Notes: a model not told the origin generated them from the sequence alone. Counted from the stretch's first letter, positions 17,432 to 27,488 are shown. The stretch: DNA of 64,000 bases from Haliovirga abyssi (GCF_030295325.1 NZ_AP027059.1:744001-808000), one strand, 5' to 3'. A program made the numbers and translations.

Positions 17432-19351
17432 ATGAAAAAGTATGATGTTACAGAAAAATGTATAGGGTGTAGGGCTTGTTTAGGAGTTGCAGAATTAAAT
17501 TTCGATATAAATGATAAGAACAAAGCATTTATATTAAAACAGCCAGATTCAAAAGATGAAGAAGAAAAATGTGAAAAGGCAAAAAATATATGTCCAGTAG
17601 ATGCAATAATAGAAAAAATAAAGGAAAATAAAGAGGAAGTAAGAAATTTAGAAAAGAATGATTTAGTATTTGCTAATGCAAATATTAAAGAGACTTTAGA
17701 TAAATATCCAGAGTTAAAAAGAGTTTTAGTTAAATTATCTCCCAAATTTAAAAGAATGCAAAATCCAATTATGTATAATACATTAGCAAGATTTGCTACT
17801 TTTAAAGATGCGTCTAAAATAACAGGAGTATCCATTTGTGAAATTTTACATACTATAAATGAATATTTAGGAATAGAGAAAAAATTAGTAGAAAATATGC
17901 CTGAATGTGTGGCTGCAATGAAAGAGGATAATGGATTTGAAAAAGAAAGTAGTCCGATAAACTGGGAAGAGAGTAATGAAAGATATATTTATAATAACAA
18001 TTCTATTGAAGAATTAATAGATAAAGTATCAAAATTAAAACCTCAAGAAAATATTGTTATGTTATCAGTAGAATTACCTTTGGAACTATTAAAATTAGTT
18101 GTTGGATTAAAATTTAAATATAACATTGAAAAAAATAGAGAATATAGATTATCTATTTTTAATTCTAAATCTGAAGAAATAGTAGATTGGAAAGATAGAA
18201 AAGATGAATTTGAGATTTTAGATGTAAGGACAATGGAAAGTGACCCATTTGATATAATAATAAAAAAAGCTTATTCTTTGGAGGAAGATAGTGGATTTAT
18301 ATTAATTCAAAAGTTTAATCCTATACCTATGATAAATATGTTAAATGAAATGGGATTTGAAAGTATTGTAGATGAAAAAAGAAGAAATGAAGTATGGATA
18401 TACTTTCATAAAAAAGTATTAATCGAAGAAGAAAAAACTGCAATAGAGGATAAAATAGATGTGGTAATACAATCAGCAACACCAGTTGCGTATCCTGTAA
18501 TGATGAGATTATTGCAATCGAAAAAGATAAGAAAATCTGTGAATATAAAAGAATTAAAAGTATGGGAAGAAACAGAAAAGCATTTAGGGTGGATTGTTAA
18601 TGGAAAGGCGGATATAAGTTTTTCTGCATTAATTACATCTGGTAAATTAAAAAATAGTGATGTAAAAATACCAGCTTTATTTGTGTGGGATAATTTTGTG
18701 ATACTTACAAGATATAAAGCTAATGGATTGGAAGATATAAAAGGAAAAGAGATATATGCTCCGTTATTTGAAGATGCTCCACCAGCAAAAATAACTAAAT
18801 ATTTAATACAAGCAAGTGGATTTGATATAGATGATTTTAAATTTAAATATGGAGAACCTTTTGGAAGGCCAGAAAAAATATATTCAGATTTTGTAACTGG
18901 AAAGGCTGATACTGTTATATTAAGAGAACCAGAAGCTGCATATGCAATAAAAGCAATGAAAGATAGAGGAGAAAAGATTTCTATTATATCATATAATAAA
19001 ATTTGGAATGAAATTAATAAAGGGTTTGGAAGTTTTCCAAATGCAGGGATATTATTAAAAGGAGAATTTACAAGAAAATATCCAGAATTAACAAAAGTTT
19101 TGTTAGAAGAATTAAAAGAAGCTATAAATTGGGTAAATAATAATAGAAAAGCAGCAGCAGAATTATCATTTGATATGATGAGACAACCTGTTGATAGAAT
19201 AGAAGAATTCTTGGATAGAGTTAATTTTAAATATGTTGAAGGAGATGAACTTGTAGATAAAGTGAAACAATATTTTGATATTCTGGTTAAAGAAGATATA
19301 GTAAATGATGTTGTAGATGATAAATTTTTAAATATGTTTAAGTTAGATTAA
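17432..19351 (+). CDS. ferredoxin-DUF1858-DUF2249-solute-binding domain fusion protein
   Basis: 639 residues without a signal peptide, so probably cytoplasmic. Visible parts in order: a 4Fe-4S segment with Cys10, Cys13, Cys16 and Cys54 (CIGCRAC, ICPVDAI); a DUF1858-like helical region (about 80-140, YPELKRVLVKLSPKFKRMQN); a DUF2249-like alpha/beta domain (about 255-330, FEILDVRTMESDPFDIIIKK); and an SsuA/NMT1-type periplasmic-binding-protein fold (about 338-620, with GKADISFSALITSGKL and EPEAAYAIKAM). No ABC permease or ATPase gene is adjacent. A ligand-sensing or redox-linked role is inference; the substrate is unknown. AAGGAGGT precedes the ATG. Confidence 0.7.
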   Translation: MKKYDVTEKCIGCRACLGVAELNFDINDKNKAFILKQPDSKDEEEKCEKAKNICPVDAIIEKIKENKEEVRNLEKNDLVFANANIKETLDKYPELKRVLVKLSPKFKRMQNPIMYNTLARFATFKDASKITGVSICEILHTINEYLGIEKKLVENMPECVAAMKEDNGFEKESSPINWEESNERYIYNNNSIEELIDKVSKLKPQENIVMLSVELPLELLKLVVGLKFKYNIEKNREYRLSIFNSKSEEIVDWKDRKDEFEILDVRTMESDPFDIIIKKAYSLEEDSGFILIQKFNPIPMINMLNEMGFESIVDEKRRNEVWIYFHKKVLIEEEKTAIEDKIDVVIQSATPVAYPVMMRLLQSKKIRKSVNIKELKVWEETEKHLGWIVNGKADISFSALITSGKLKNSDVKIPALFVWDNFVILTRYKANGLEDIKGKEIYAPLFEDAPPAKITKYLIQASGFDIDDFKFKYGEPFGRPEKIYSDFVTGKADTVILREPEAAYAIKAMKDRGEKISIISYNKIWNEINKGFGSFPNAGILLKGEFTRKYPELTKVLLEELKEAINWVNNNRKAAAELSFDMMRQPVDRIEEFLDRVNFKYVEGDELVDKVKQYFDILVKEDIVNDVVDDKFLNMFKLD

Positions 19352-19376
19352 AAACTCCCGAAAGGGAGTTTTTTTA
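19351..19376 (+). terminator. intrinsic terminator with GAAA tetraloop
   Basis: AAAACTCCC (19351-19359) and GGGAGTTTT (19364-19372) close a GAAA loop, followed by T residues. It overlaps the stop codon of the fusion gene. Confidence 0.9.
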
Positions 19377-19388
19377 ATTTACTAGAGA

Positions 19389-19525
19389 AGTATAAATTTA
19401 TTCAGAAAATAAGTTACGCCGTTTTTTGAAATATGCGATTTTTCAAAATAAAATTTTTCATAAGCCAAAATCGCAGAAAAATATTTATATTTTATGAGAT
19501 GAAGCGTAGCTTATTTTTTTTATAA
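19389..19525. repeat. family B inverted-repeat element, copy 1
   Basis: AAAATAAGTTACGC (19406-19419) pairs with GCGTAGCTTATTTT (19504-19517, one G-T). Inside, TGCGATTTT pairs with AAAATCGCA. The left flank AGTATAAATTTATTCAG is shared with the copies at 47050 and 55408. It lies between a terminator and the promoter of the next gene. Confidence 0.75.
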
Positions 19526-19529
19526 AAAA

Positions 19530-19559
19530 TTGTCATAACAATTTAAAATGTGGTATAAT
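19530..19559 (+). promoter_or_regulatory. sigma-70-type promoter of the Maf/GT9 operon
   Basis: TTGTCA (19530-19535) and TATAAT (19554-19559) with an 18-base spacer. It sits immediately downstream of the family B repeat. Confidence 0.65.
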
Positions 19560-19596
19560 TAAACCAAGGTATAAATTTATTTTGTTGGAGGAAGCA

Positions 19597-20220
19597 ATGG
19601 AAATTTTAGAAGAAAAAGCAAAAAATGGACAAAATACATATATAATAGAAAATAATAGTAAAAAAATATATTTATATAGTAAATATGACCCGAATAAAGA
19701 TGTAGAAAGAGCTATAAAAAATATTGATTTTAATGAGGAGCAGATATTTATATTATTAGGGTTTGGGAAATATCATATAGAAAAAATAAAAAAAAACATG
19801 ACAGAAAATTCTAATTTGATAATATTTGATTTGGAAGAAAATATAAAAAAATTAAAAAAATATTATATGAAGGATGAAAAGGTATTTTCTGAAAAAAATT
19901 TTAATGAAATTTTAAAATATGTATCTTTAAATTCAAAAAAAACTTATACATTTATAAAAGTAAACTCTTTATACAGAATAAATAGAGCAACTTATGATAC
20001 AGTACAAAATGAAATAGAAAAACTGTTTAATTTATATAGAAAAGTGCCAGATGATTTTCTAAAGGAATATAATGGCAATTTTTTAGAGAATTGTAAATTA
20101 TCTGAAGCTAAAATTAATTATGAATTTAAAGATTATATGTATCTTTTAACTAAGGAGATATTAGTTACATATACAAGGAGAGATAATAATTATGGGAATA
20201 AAAAAAGTAATATTAGTTAG
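19597..20220 (+). CDS. short protein resembling the N-terminal domain of Maf motility-associated glycosyltransferases
   Basis: 207 residues from the ATG at 19597, placed 5 bases after GGAGG; in-frame TTG codons at 19582 and 19585 lie upstream of or within the Shine-Dalgarno and are rejected. The sequence IYLYSKYDPNKDVERAI, then EEQIFILLGFGKYHIEKI and SNLIIFDLEENIK, follows the start of the Maf family, which glycosylates flagellin with nonulosonic acids. Maf proteins are usually about 600 residues with a central catalytic domain, which is absent here. The next gene, a GT9 enzyme, starts 29 bases before this stop. It may be a decayed or minimal Maf; the assignment is tentative. Confidence 0.5.
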   Translation: MEILEEKAKNGQNTYIIENNSKKIYLYSKYDPNKDVERAIKNIDFNEEQIFILLGFGKYHIEKIKKNMTENSNLIIFDLEENIKKLKKYYMKDEKVFSEKNFNEILKYVSLNSKKTYTFIKVNSLYRINRATYDTVQNEIEKLFNLYRKVPDDFLKEYNGNFLENCKLSEAKINYEFKDYMYLLTKEILVTYTRRDNNYGNKKSNIS

Positions 20221-21346
20221 AATGGGAGCTTTAGGAGATTTAATAAAAATAACTCCAATTATAGAAAGATTTTATGAATTAGGGATAAAAGTAGATGTGA
20301 TAACAGATAGTGAATATAGTATAGTTTTATCAGAATATTCTAAGATAAATAAAATTTATTCAATAGATAGAAAAGATATTAGAGATATTTTTAATAAAAA
20401 TGATAATTTAATATATTATGAAATGTATGATAAGTTATATAAAATTTTTCAAGAAATAAATAGTTCTGAATACGATTTGGTTATAAATTTGGGAGTTGCA
20501 AAATATCCGATAATTATAGCAAGTATGATCAAAGCAAAAGATAGAAAAGGTATATTTTTAAAAGGAAAAGATTTATTAGAATTTTATGGAGATGAAAAAG
20601 GGTATTTTGCTTATAAAACTCAATCAACTCCTAGTGAAAATTTAAAATTAAATAGAAAAGAAAATATCTGCGATTATTTTTTTGATGTAGCAGGTATAAA
20701 AAATAATTTTCATAGTGTGAGTATAGAAATTAAAAAAAATATAGAGATAAATAGCAATAATTTAATAGGAATACATATTGGGGCAGGTTGGAAAACAAAA
20801 AAATATATTTTAGAAAAATGGGGAAATGTTTGTAGTGGATTATTGGAAAGAGGATTTGATATATTATTAAATGGAGTAGAACAAGAAAAAGATGAAATTG
20901 AATTTTTAAGGAAAAGCGTATTGGAGAAAAGAGAAAAAAATTTAAAAAACAGAGGAGAACTCTTTGTAAATTATAATATGAGCGAATTTGACAAATTTGT
21001 AACATTAAAAAATATAAAATTATTAATTAGCACAGATAGTGGGCCTGCATCAGTTGCGGCAGCATTAGGGAAACCAGTTATAACTTTATTTGGAGCTACA
21101 GATATGTATAATGTAGCACCATATTCTGAAAATAGTTTTATAATAAATTCAAAAGAGAGATGCACTCCTTGTCTCAAAGAAACTTGTGATAAAAATATGG
21201 AATGTATGAGAAATATAAGTGGAGAATTAATTTTAGAAACAGTGGAATATATATTAGAAGGAAAGAGAAAGAAGATTAATAGCAAAGATGTTTATAGATG
21301 TAAATTTAATAAAGAGAGCAGGTTGGAAATAGTTAGTATGTATTGA
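20192..21346 (+). CDS. glycosyltransferase family 9 (heptosyltransferase-like)
   Basis: 384 residues with a GT-B fold. The N-terminal half opens KVILVRMGALGDLIKITPII, and the C-terminal half carries ISTDSGPASVAAALGKPVIT and LFGATDMYNVAPYS, the nucleotide-sugar region of ADP-heptose:LPS heptosyltransferases. A Cys-rich RCTPCLKETC segment follows, as is common in this family. It likely adds a sugar during LPS core or other surface glycan assembly at the inner face of the inner membrane; donor and acceptor are unknown. ATG follows AAGGAG by 11 bases and overlaps the previous gene by 29 bases, so translation is coupled. Confidence 0.85.
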   Translation: MGIKKVILVRMGALGDLIKITPIIERFYELGIKVDVITDSEYSIVLSEYSKINKIYSIDRKDIRDIFNKNDNLIYYEMYDKLYKIFQEINSSEYDLVINLGVAKYPIIIASMIKAKDRKGIFLKGKDLLEFYGDEKGYFAYKTQSTPSENLKLNRKENICDYFFDVAGIKNNFHSVSIEIKKNIEINSNNLIGIHIGAGWKTKKYILEKWGNVCSGLLERGFDILLNGVEQEKDEIEFLRKSVLEKREKNLKNRGELFVNYNMSEFDKFVTLKNIKLLISTDSGPASVAAALGKPVITLFGATDMYNVAPYSENSFIINSKERCTPCLKETCDKNMECMRNISGELILETVEYILEGKRKKINSKDVYRCKFNKESRLEIVSMY

Positions 21347-21394
21347 AAAAATTAAAAAACTAGATGGTTAATTCTATGAAAAGAGGGGAATATT

Positions 21395-22594
21395 ATGTTA
21401 GTTAAACTTGCATTTAGGAATATTTTCAGGAAAAAAACTAGAACAATTTTAACTTTAACAGTTTTAATTTTTGGAGTATATCTTGCTATATTTTATGATG
21501 GAATTTTAAAAGGATATACACGAGAAATGATAAATACATATATTAATACTGATATTGGAGAATTTAAAATTTATAAAAAAGGATATTATAAAAATAAAGA
21601 TGATGATGAACGGTTGAAATATTTGATAGATAAAAAAGAGGTTGAAAAAGATTTAGATAAATTAAATATTGATAGATATTCTAGCCGATTACTATTTGAT
21701 GGAACTATTGCAATTGATGAAAATGAATTGCCAATAAAAATTTTAGGAATAAATCCTAAAGTAGAAAATAAAATTTTTAAAAGAGATAAAGCAACAGTAT
21801 CAGGAAATTTTTTAAGTGGTAATAAAGGAATAGTAATTGGGATTGGATTAGCTAAAGCTTTAAAATTAAAAGTTGGAGATATTGTAACTATTTTAGCAAG
21901 AGGAGTAGAGAAAACTATTAATGCAGATGATTTGAAAATAGTTGGAATAATTGAAACTAAAAATAATATATTAGATGAAAGTTCATGTTTTATAAATTTA
22001 AATTATGCGCAAAACTTTGTAAATACAAAAAAAATAAATGATATAGTTATAATGAATAAATTAAATAGAAAAGATATTAAAATTTTAGGAAAAAACTATG
22101 ATGTAATATCTTGGAAAAAAGATTTAGGAAATTTAATAGAATTAATGGAATTTAAAGCAAAAGCTTCAAATCAAGTTGTATTTTTGATATTGATAATGGC
22201 AGGAGTAGGTATAGCAAGTACAATGTTAATGTCAATGTTAGAGAGAAAAAAAGAGATTGGAATAATGCTTGCAGATGGAATGAAGAGGAAAAATATTTTG
22301 TTACTTTTTTTAATAGAAGGTGGATTTATAGGAGTAATAGGAAGTTTTATAGGAGCTGTTTTAGGAGTGATAACAAATTATTTTTTGCATATTTATGGGA
22401 TACCTCTTCCAATAGAAACATATAAAAAAATGCAGTTAAATATGGTTATACCTGAAAAAATGCATGCAGATTTGGATATGAAAACTGTTTTATTATTTTT
22501 TTTATTGGGAATTTTAATTGCATTGATTTCTTCTTTTTATACAGCATATGAGGCATCTAAAAGTAATCCTGTAGAAGCTTTAAAAAATATGTAA
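21395..22594 (+). CDS. FtsX/MacB-type ABC transporter permease, copy 1
   Basis: 399 residues. One N-terminal membrane span (about 16-36, after AFRNIFRKKTRTILTLTV) precedes a large periplasmic MacB_PCD-like domain and three C-terminal spans (about 255-280, 305-330, 360-385). LERKKEIGIMLADGMKRKNI is the coupling region. Relatives are LolC/LolE and MacB, which move lipoproteins or peptides out of the inner membrane. No ATP-binding subunit is encoded nearby. Its neighbour at 26167 is a second protein of the same type on the far side of a kinase gene. Confidence 0.88.
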   Translation: MLVKLAFRNIFRKKTRTILTLTVLIFGVYLAIFYDGILKGYTREMINTYINTDIGEFKIYKKGYYKNKDDDERLKYLIDKKEVEKDLDKLNIDRYSSRLLFDGTIAIDENELPIKILGINPKVENKIFKRDKATVSGNFLSGNKGIVIGIGLAKALKLKVGDIVTILARGVEKTINADDLKIVGIIETKNNILDESSCFINLNYAQNFVNTKKINDIVIMNKLNRKDIKILGKNYDVISWKKDLGNLIELMEFKAKASNQVVFLILIMAGVGIASTMLMSMLERKKEIGIMLADGMKRKNILLLFLIEGGFIGVIGSFIGAVLGVITNYFLHIYGIPLPIETYKKMQLNMVIPEKMHADLDMKTVLLFFLLGILIALISSFYTAYEASKSNPVEALKNM

Positions 22595-22658
22595 AAAATA
22601 GATTAAATGGTGGATCATATTTGTAAGAGTATAAAAGGATGATTAGGAGGGAATTTTT

Positions 22659-25600
22659 ATGAAAAATAAAGGGATATCTATAAAAAGAGAGATAATATAT
22701 ATAACTACTTTTTTAACAATATTTATTTTAGTAGTTTTTGGAGCATTTTTCTTTTATAAATTTTGGGAATTGAATTTAGATAAAGCAAAAAATATAATAA
22801 AAGGAAAAAATAGAGAAATATCCATATTTACAGAAAGTTTTTTTAATAACATATTTAAAGATATAGATATTATTGTTAAAGATGAAAATACCTCATTAGC
22901 ATTTAAAAATAAAAAATATAAAAAGAAAGTTTTGAAACTATTAAAAAATATATCAGAAACAGATAAATATATATCATATGTATATATAGGATACAAAAAT
23001 AAAAAAATGATAATAAATAATTGGGAACCACCAAAAGGATTTGATTTGACTAAAAGACCTTGGTATATTTCAGCAAAAAAGAGTGCATATAAGATTTCAA
23101 TAGGAAATCCATATAAGGAGATAAAAACAAAAGAATGGCTACTTTCTCAGTCGATTGCATTAAAAGATAAAGAAAATAAATTTGTTGGAGTCTTATCAAT
23201 TGATTGCAATATAGAAAATATTGTAAAATCATTAGCTAGAGATAAAGAATATAAAACTCAAAGGACATATATAATAGATGAAAGTGGAAAAATTTTAATT
23301 CATCCAGATAAATTTTATATAAATAAATTTTATCCCAACATTAGAAAAAAACTTTTAAAAAATAATGGATATATTAATTATAGTTTAAGTGGAAATAGAA
23401 AAGTTATGGGGTATTATAGTAAGATAAAATCAACTGATTGGTATATAGTAACCTCAATAGATAGCAAAGAAATAGTTGATCCAATAATTTATAATATGGC
23501 ATTAGATTTTATAATAATGATATTAATGGCGTTGTTAATAGGAAATATATTTAATATTATATTTTATAAAAGATTTGCAAAACCAATAATAGAATTAGAG
23601 GATAGAGTGTTAAAGATATTAAATGAGGAAAAAATAGAAAAAGGAGATTATAAAAATTCAAACAAAGAGATTATTAGGATAATAGAAGCGATAGAAACTA
23701 TGACATCTAATTCATTAAAAGAGAAAAATAAAGAGTTAGAGGCTATAATAGAATCAACAAATAGAGGAATTGTAGTTGTAGATAAAGATGGGAAATCATT
23801 TTATATAAATAATAATTTTAAAAAAATTTGGGGAGAAGATTTAGAGTTAGGAAAATTAAATTCAAAAAATATACAAAAGATAGTATTTAGTAAAGTAAAA
23901 AGTGAAAAAATAGAAGAAGCTAAACAAAGATTTTTAAAATTTTTAAAAGAGAATAAAAGTTCTAAAGATATAATAGAATTAAATGATGGGAGAAGTATTG
24001 AGGTTTATTTTACAAATATAGATAACAATAGTAAAAGAGTTTGGAGTTTTAGTGATATAACAGAAGATAAAATGAAAGAATTGGAATTAAATATTGCTAA
24101 AGAAAAAGCAGAAGCAGCCAATAAGGCAAAATCAGAATTTTTAGCAAATATGAGTCATGAGATAAGAACACCATTAAATGGAATAATAGGATTTACAGAG
24201 TTAGTATCCAAAACACCTTTAAATAAATTACAGTTACAATATTTAGAAAATATAAAAGTTTCAGGAGAGGCATTACTTGGAATAATAAATGATATATTAG
24301 ATTTTTCAAAAATAGAAGCTGGGAAATTGGAATTAGAATTTATAGAAGGAGATATAATAGATTTATCAGAAGCAGCAACAGAGATAACAAAATACAATGC
24401 AGATAAAAAGAATTTGGAAATATTATTAAATATAAAACCAGATGTACCAAGATATGCTAAGATAGATGTTGTAAGATTAAAACAGATACTAATAAATTTA
24501 TTAGGAAATGCAATTAAATTTACAGAAAAGGGAGAAGTTGAATTAGAGCTAAAATTTATGCCAAAAGATAAAAAAATTGGATTTTTTACATTTTCAATAA
24601 GAGATACAGGAATAGGGATAACAGAAGAACAGCAGAAAAAACTTTTTAAAGCATTTTCACAAGCGGATAGTTCTACAACAAGAAAATTTGGAGGTACAGG
24701 ATTAGGATTAATAATCTCAAATATGTTAGCAAAAAAAATGGGAGGGAAAATAGAGTTAGAGAGTAAATCTGGTAAAGGAACAAAATTTTATTTTACAATA
24801 GAAACAGAGTATGAAGAGGAGAATGATTTATTATTAAGAGATATATCAAAAGAGATAAAAAGGGTAATGATAGTAGATGATAATAAAAAAAATAGAGAGA
24901 TACTAAGTGAAAATTTAAAATATTTCGGGATAGAGAGTAGAGGAATATCAAATGGATATGACGCAATAGAAATTTTAAAAGATGGTTATAAAGTAGATTT
25001 GGTAATAATGGATTATCATATGCCAAAATTAGATGGGTTGTCAACGATAAAGGAGATAAGAAAACTATTTAGTAAAGAAAAGTTACCAATAATATTATTA
25101 CATAGTTCATCAGATGATTTTAAATTAAATGAGAAGTGTAAAGAGTTAGGAGTAAGATTTAATTTGCAAAAACCAATAAACTCACGAGAGCTAATTAGTT
25201 ATTTGAAAAATATAAAAATGGAACAAGTATATAATAAACCTAAAACAGAAGATAAAAGAGGGAAGAGGCAAGAAGATATAATAACAAAAGATAAAGTAAC
25301 CATATTAATAGCAGAGGATGTGGAGATAAATATGCTATTAATAGAAACAATGGTAACAATGTATATACCAAATTCTAATATATTAAAAGCTAAAAATGGA
25401 GAAGAGGTATTAGAAATAGTAAAAAATAATAAAGTGGATTTAATATTAATGGATGTGCATATGCCTGAAAAAGATGGGATAGAAGCAACAATAGAAATAA
25501 GAAAAAGGGAAAAAGATAGTGAACATATTTTTATAATAGCATTAACAGCAGGAGGAACAACTGAAGATAGGGAAAAGGCTCTATCTGCAGGAATGGATGA

Positions 25601-26042
25601 CTTTATAACAAAGCCTATAGATAAAGATGAGTTAAAATCTACTTTAGGTAAATATTTAAATAAAATTATGAAAGAAAAAATGGAAAAAGATGAAAATAAT
25701 TATCCAACCTATATAGAGGGAGTAGATATAAAAAGTGGAGTAGAGAGGATATTAGGAAATAAAGAGCTCTATTTTAAATTTATTTATGATTTTATTGATA
25801 AAAGTCAGAAGTATGTTGAAGAGATTAAAGGGTATCTATATAAAAATGATATTGAAAACGCAAGAAAAGTAGCACATGCTTTAAAAGGAGTATCTGGTAA
25901 TTTATCAGCAAAAGATATTCAAGAAAAATCAACTAAATTAGAAAAAATATTGAAAGATAATGGCGATTATAAAGAAGAATTAGTTGAATTAGAAAAAGTT
26001 GTTGGAATCTTTGTGCATTCAGCTAATGAAAATAAAAAGTAA
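22659..26042 (+). CDS. hybrid sensor histidine kinase with Cache sensor, PAS, two receivers and HPt
   Basis: 1127 residues. Order: membrane span (about 13-33), extracytoplasmic Cache-type sensor (about 34-275, with [20 protein letters not shown]), second span (about 278-300), PAS region (about 355-470), HisKA with His500 in [10 protein letters not shown], HATPase with GNAIKF and TGLGLI, receiver 1 with Asp785 (IMDYHMPK), receiver 2 with Asp932 ([11 protein letters not shown]), and an HPt domain with His1073 ([10 protein letters not shown]). All phosphorelay residues are present, so a His-Asp-Asp-His relay is possible. No output regulator lies next door; the target is unknown. Cache domains usually bind small metabolites. 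AGGAGGG precedes the ATG. Confidence 0.92.
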   Translation: MKNKGISIKREIIYITTFLTIFILVVFGAFFFYKFWELNLDKAKNIIKGKNREISIFTESFFNNIFKDIDIIVKDENTSLAFKNKKYKKKVLKLLKNISETDKYISYVYIGYKNKKMIINNWEPPKGFDLTKRPWYISAKKSAYKISIGNPYKEIKTKEWLLSQSIALKDKENKFVGVLSIDCNIENIVKSLARDKEYKTQRTYIIDESGKILIHPDKFYINKFYPNIRKKLLKNNGYINYSLSGNRKVMGYYSKIKSTDWYIVTSIDSKEIVDPIIYNMALDFIIMILMALLIGNIFNIIFYKRFAKPIIELEDRVLKILNEEKIEKGDYKNSNKEIIRIIEAIETMTSNSLKEKNKELEAIIESTNRGIVVVDKDGKSFYINNNFKKIWGEDLELGKLNSKNIQKIVFSKVKSEKIEEAKQRFLKFLKENKSSKDIIELNDGRSIEVYFTNIDNNSKRVWSFSDITEDKMKELELNIAKEKAEAANKAKSEFLANMSHEIRTPLNGIIGFTELVSKTPLNKLQLQYLENIKVSGEALLGIINDILDFSKIEAGKLELEFIEGDIIDLSEAATEITKYNADKKNLEILLNIKPDVPRYAKIDVVRLKQILINLLGNAIKFTEKGEVELELKFMPKDKKIGFFTFSIRDTGIGITEEQQKKLFKAFSQADSSTTRKFGGTGLGLIISNMLAKKMGGKIELESKSGKGTKFYFTIETEYEEENDLLLRDISKEIKRVMIVDDNKKNREILSENLKYFGIESRGISNGYDAIEILKDGYKVDLVIMDYHMPKLDGLSTIKEIRKLFSKEKLPIILLHSSSDDFKLNEKCKELGVRFNLQKPINSRELISYLKNIKMEQVYNKPKTEDKRGKRQEDIITKDKVTILIAEDVEINMLLIETMVTMYIPNSNILKAKNGEEVLEIVKNNKVDLILMDVHMPEKDGIEATIEIRKREKDSEHIFIIALTAGGTTEDREKALSAGMDDFITKPIDKDELKSTLGKYLNKIMKEKMEKDENNYPTYIEGVDIKSGVERILGNKELYFKFIYDFIDKSQKYVEEIKGYLYKNDIENARKVAHALKGVSGNLSAKDIQEKSTKLEKILKDNGDYKEELVELEKVVGIFVHSANENKK

Positions 26043-26098
26043 TATGTTTTAATAGAAATAGTTCAAGATAGAAGCTTTTGACTCGTAAAAAAAGGGAT

Positions 26099-26136
26099 AT
26101 TTAAGATATCAGAATCTTAAATAAATCTTTTATCTT
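26099..26136 (+). terminator. possible weak terminator after the hybrid kinase gene
   Basis: ATTTAAGAT (26099-26107) pairs with ATCTTAAAT (26114-26122). The stem is AT-only and the following T-rich stretch is short, so termination would be inefficient. Confidence 0.3.
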
Positions 26137-26166
26137 TAAAGTATAACTTATAAAGAGGTGATAAAT

Positions 26167-27351
26167 ATGATTAAGATGGCTTTTAGAAATATTTTTAGAA
26201 ATAAAAAAAGAACTGTACTTGCTATTATTTCAGTTGCTCTTGGAATAGGTGGGTTGATTTTTGGACTTAGTTACATAAAGGGACTTGAACTGTTATTTCA
26301 AAAAGAAAATACTAAAGTAATGGGAGAAGTTAGAGTTACTGTGAAAAATTATGAACTAAAATCTAAACTTATGGATGTATCATCATCTATTTCAGTAAAT
26401 TTAAAAAAGAAAATATTAAAAATTGAGGGAGTAAAAAGAGTAGATGGAATAATAAACTTTGGAGCATATATTTTTTCTGATAATGATGATTCAAAAGGTC
26501 TTGGATTTGGAGTTGAAAAAAACAGTTATATAAAAGATAAAGTATATAGAGGAAAATTTCTCACAAAAATTGGAGATATAGTTGTAGGGAAAAAAATACA
26601 AGAAAAATTAAATTTAAAAATTGGAGATAAAATAACTGTACTTACTGCAACAAAAGGAGCTTCAACTTTTGCGTTAAATTATAAAATAAGTGGATTTTAT
26701 AATATTGGTGGACCTTTAAATAACAGTTTTTCAATATTATTAAATGATGCAATGTATCTTTTGGATATGGAGGGAGAAGTTACAGAATTACATGTATATG
26801 GAGAAAATATAAAGTTGGCAAATACAATAAAACTAAAACTAATGGATATATTAAAAACAGATAATGTTGAGATAAAAAAATGGGATGAAATTGGAGCAGC
26901 TTCTATTACTCAAGTATGGAACGCTACAAAAGCAGTTATGATAATAATTTTAGGATTACTCTCTGCAGTAGTAATTGTTAATACAATGGTAATGTCAGTT
27001 TTTGAAAGGAAAAAAGAGATAGGTGTAATGAAAGCATTTGGAATGAGTCGTATAAAAATAATAAAATTAATTTGTACAGAAGGGTTATTTATGGGAGTAA
27101 TTGGAAGCTTATTAGGAATTTTAATAGGTGGCTTTGCAGGATATTATTTTTCTGTTAATGGAATTTTTTTGGGAAGTTCTATGAATGGAGTAATGGGAAA
27201 TATAGATATTGGAGATACACTATACACAAAATTAGCAATATCTGATATAATAGTTAGCGGAATAACTGGAATTATAGTTGGAATATTTGCAAGTTTTATA
27301 CCTGCGGTAATTGAAATAAGAAAAAGAGTTGTACGAAATTTATACGAATGA
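26167..27351 (+). CDS. FtsX/MacB-type ABC transporter permease, copy 2
   Basis: 394 residues from the ATG at 26167; an in-frame GTG at 26158 lies inside the Shine-Dalgarno GAGGTG and is rejected. Same plan as the 21395 gene: KMAFRNIFRNKKRTVLAIIS leads into one span, then a periplasmic domain and three C-terminal spans, with VFERKKEIGVMKAFGMSRIK as the coupling region. The two are clearly homologous but only moderately similar. They could form a LolC/LolE-like heterodimer, with the ATPase encoded elsewhere. An element of repeat family C follows the stop. Confidence 0.88.
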   Translation: MIKMAFRNIFRNKKRTVLAIISVALGIGGLIFGLSYIKGLELLFQKENTKVMGEVRVTVKNYELKSKLMDVSSSISVNLKKKILKIEGVKRVDGIINFGAYIFSDNDDSKGLGFGVEKNSYIKDKVYRGKFLTKIGDIVVGKKIQEKLNLKIGDKITVLTATKGASTFALNYKISGFYNIGGPLNNSFSILLNDAMYLLDMEGEVTELHVYGENIKLANTIKLKLMDILKTDNVEIKKWDEIGAASITQVWNATKAVMIIILGLLSAVVIVNTMVMSVFERKKEIGVMKAFGMSRIKIIKLICTEGLFMGVIGSLLGILIGGFAGYYFSVNGIFLGSSMNGVMGNIDIGDTLYTKLAISDIIVSGITGIIVGIFASFIPAVIEIRKRVVRNLYE

Positions 27352-27378
27352 TTAAAACAGTATTAATATTAATGATTA

Positions 27379-27488
27379 GACCCCAAAAAGGTAGTTTTCT
27401 AAAATCATACCACTACATATAGTTTCGTAAAAGCTTTCGAACACTATATGTAGTGGTATGAAGAAAACTAAATACCTTTTTGTGGGTC
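27379..27488. repeat. family C structured hairpin element, copy 1
   Basis: A near-complete 110-base palindrome. Outer stem: GACCC and AAAAAGGTA with TACCTTTTT and GGGTC. Next: GTTTTC (27394-27399) with GAAAAC (27463-27468), plus an unpaired TAAA on the 3' side. Then a 6/2-base internal loop, a perfect 17-bp stem (27406-27422 with 27444-27460), one bulged C, and a TTCG/CGAA cap around a 10-base loop. Copy 2 upstream of fliM keeps the bulges, cap and GTTTTC/GAAAAC but has different long stems. Confidence 0.8.

Noticed and set aside
27420-27445. TTCGAAC in the family C cap as a possible tRNA T-loop
   Set aside because: No acceptor stem, anticodon arm or CCA-compatible end can be folded; the TTCG/CGAA pairing explains the motif.
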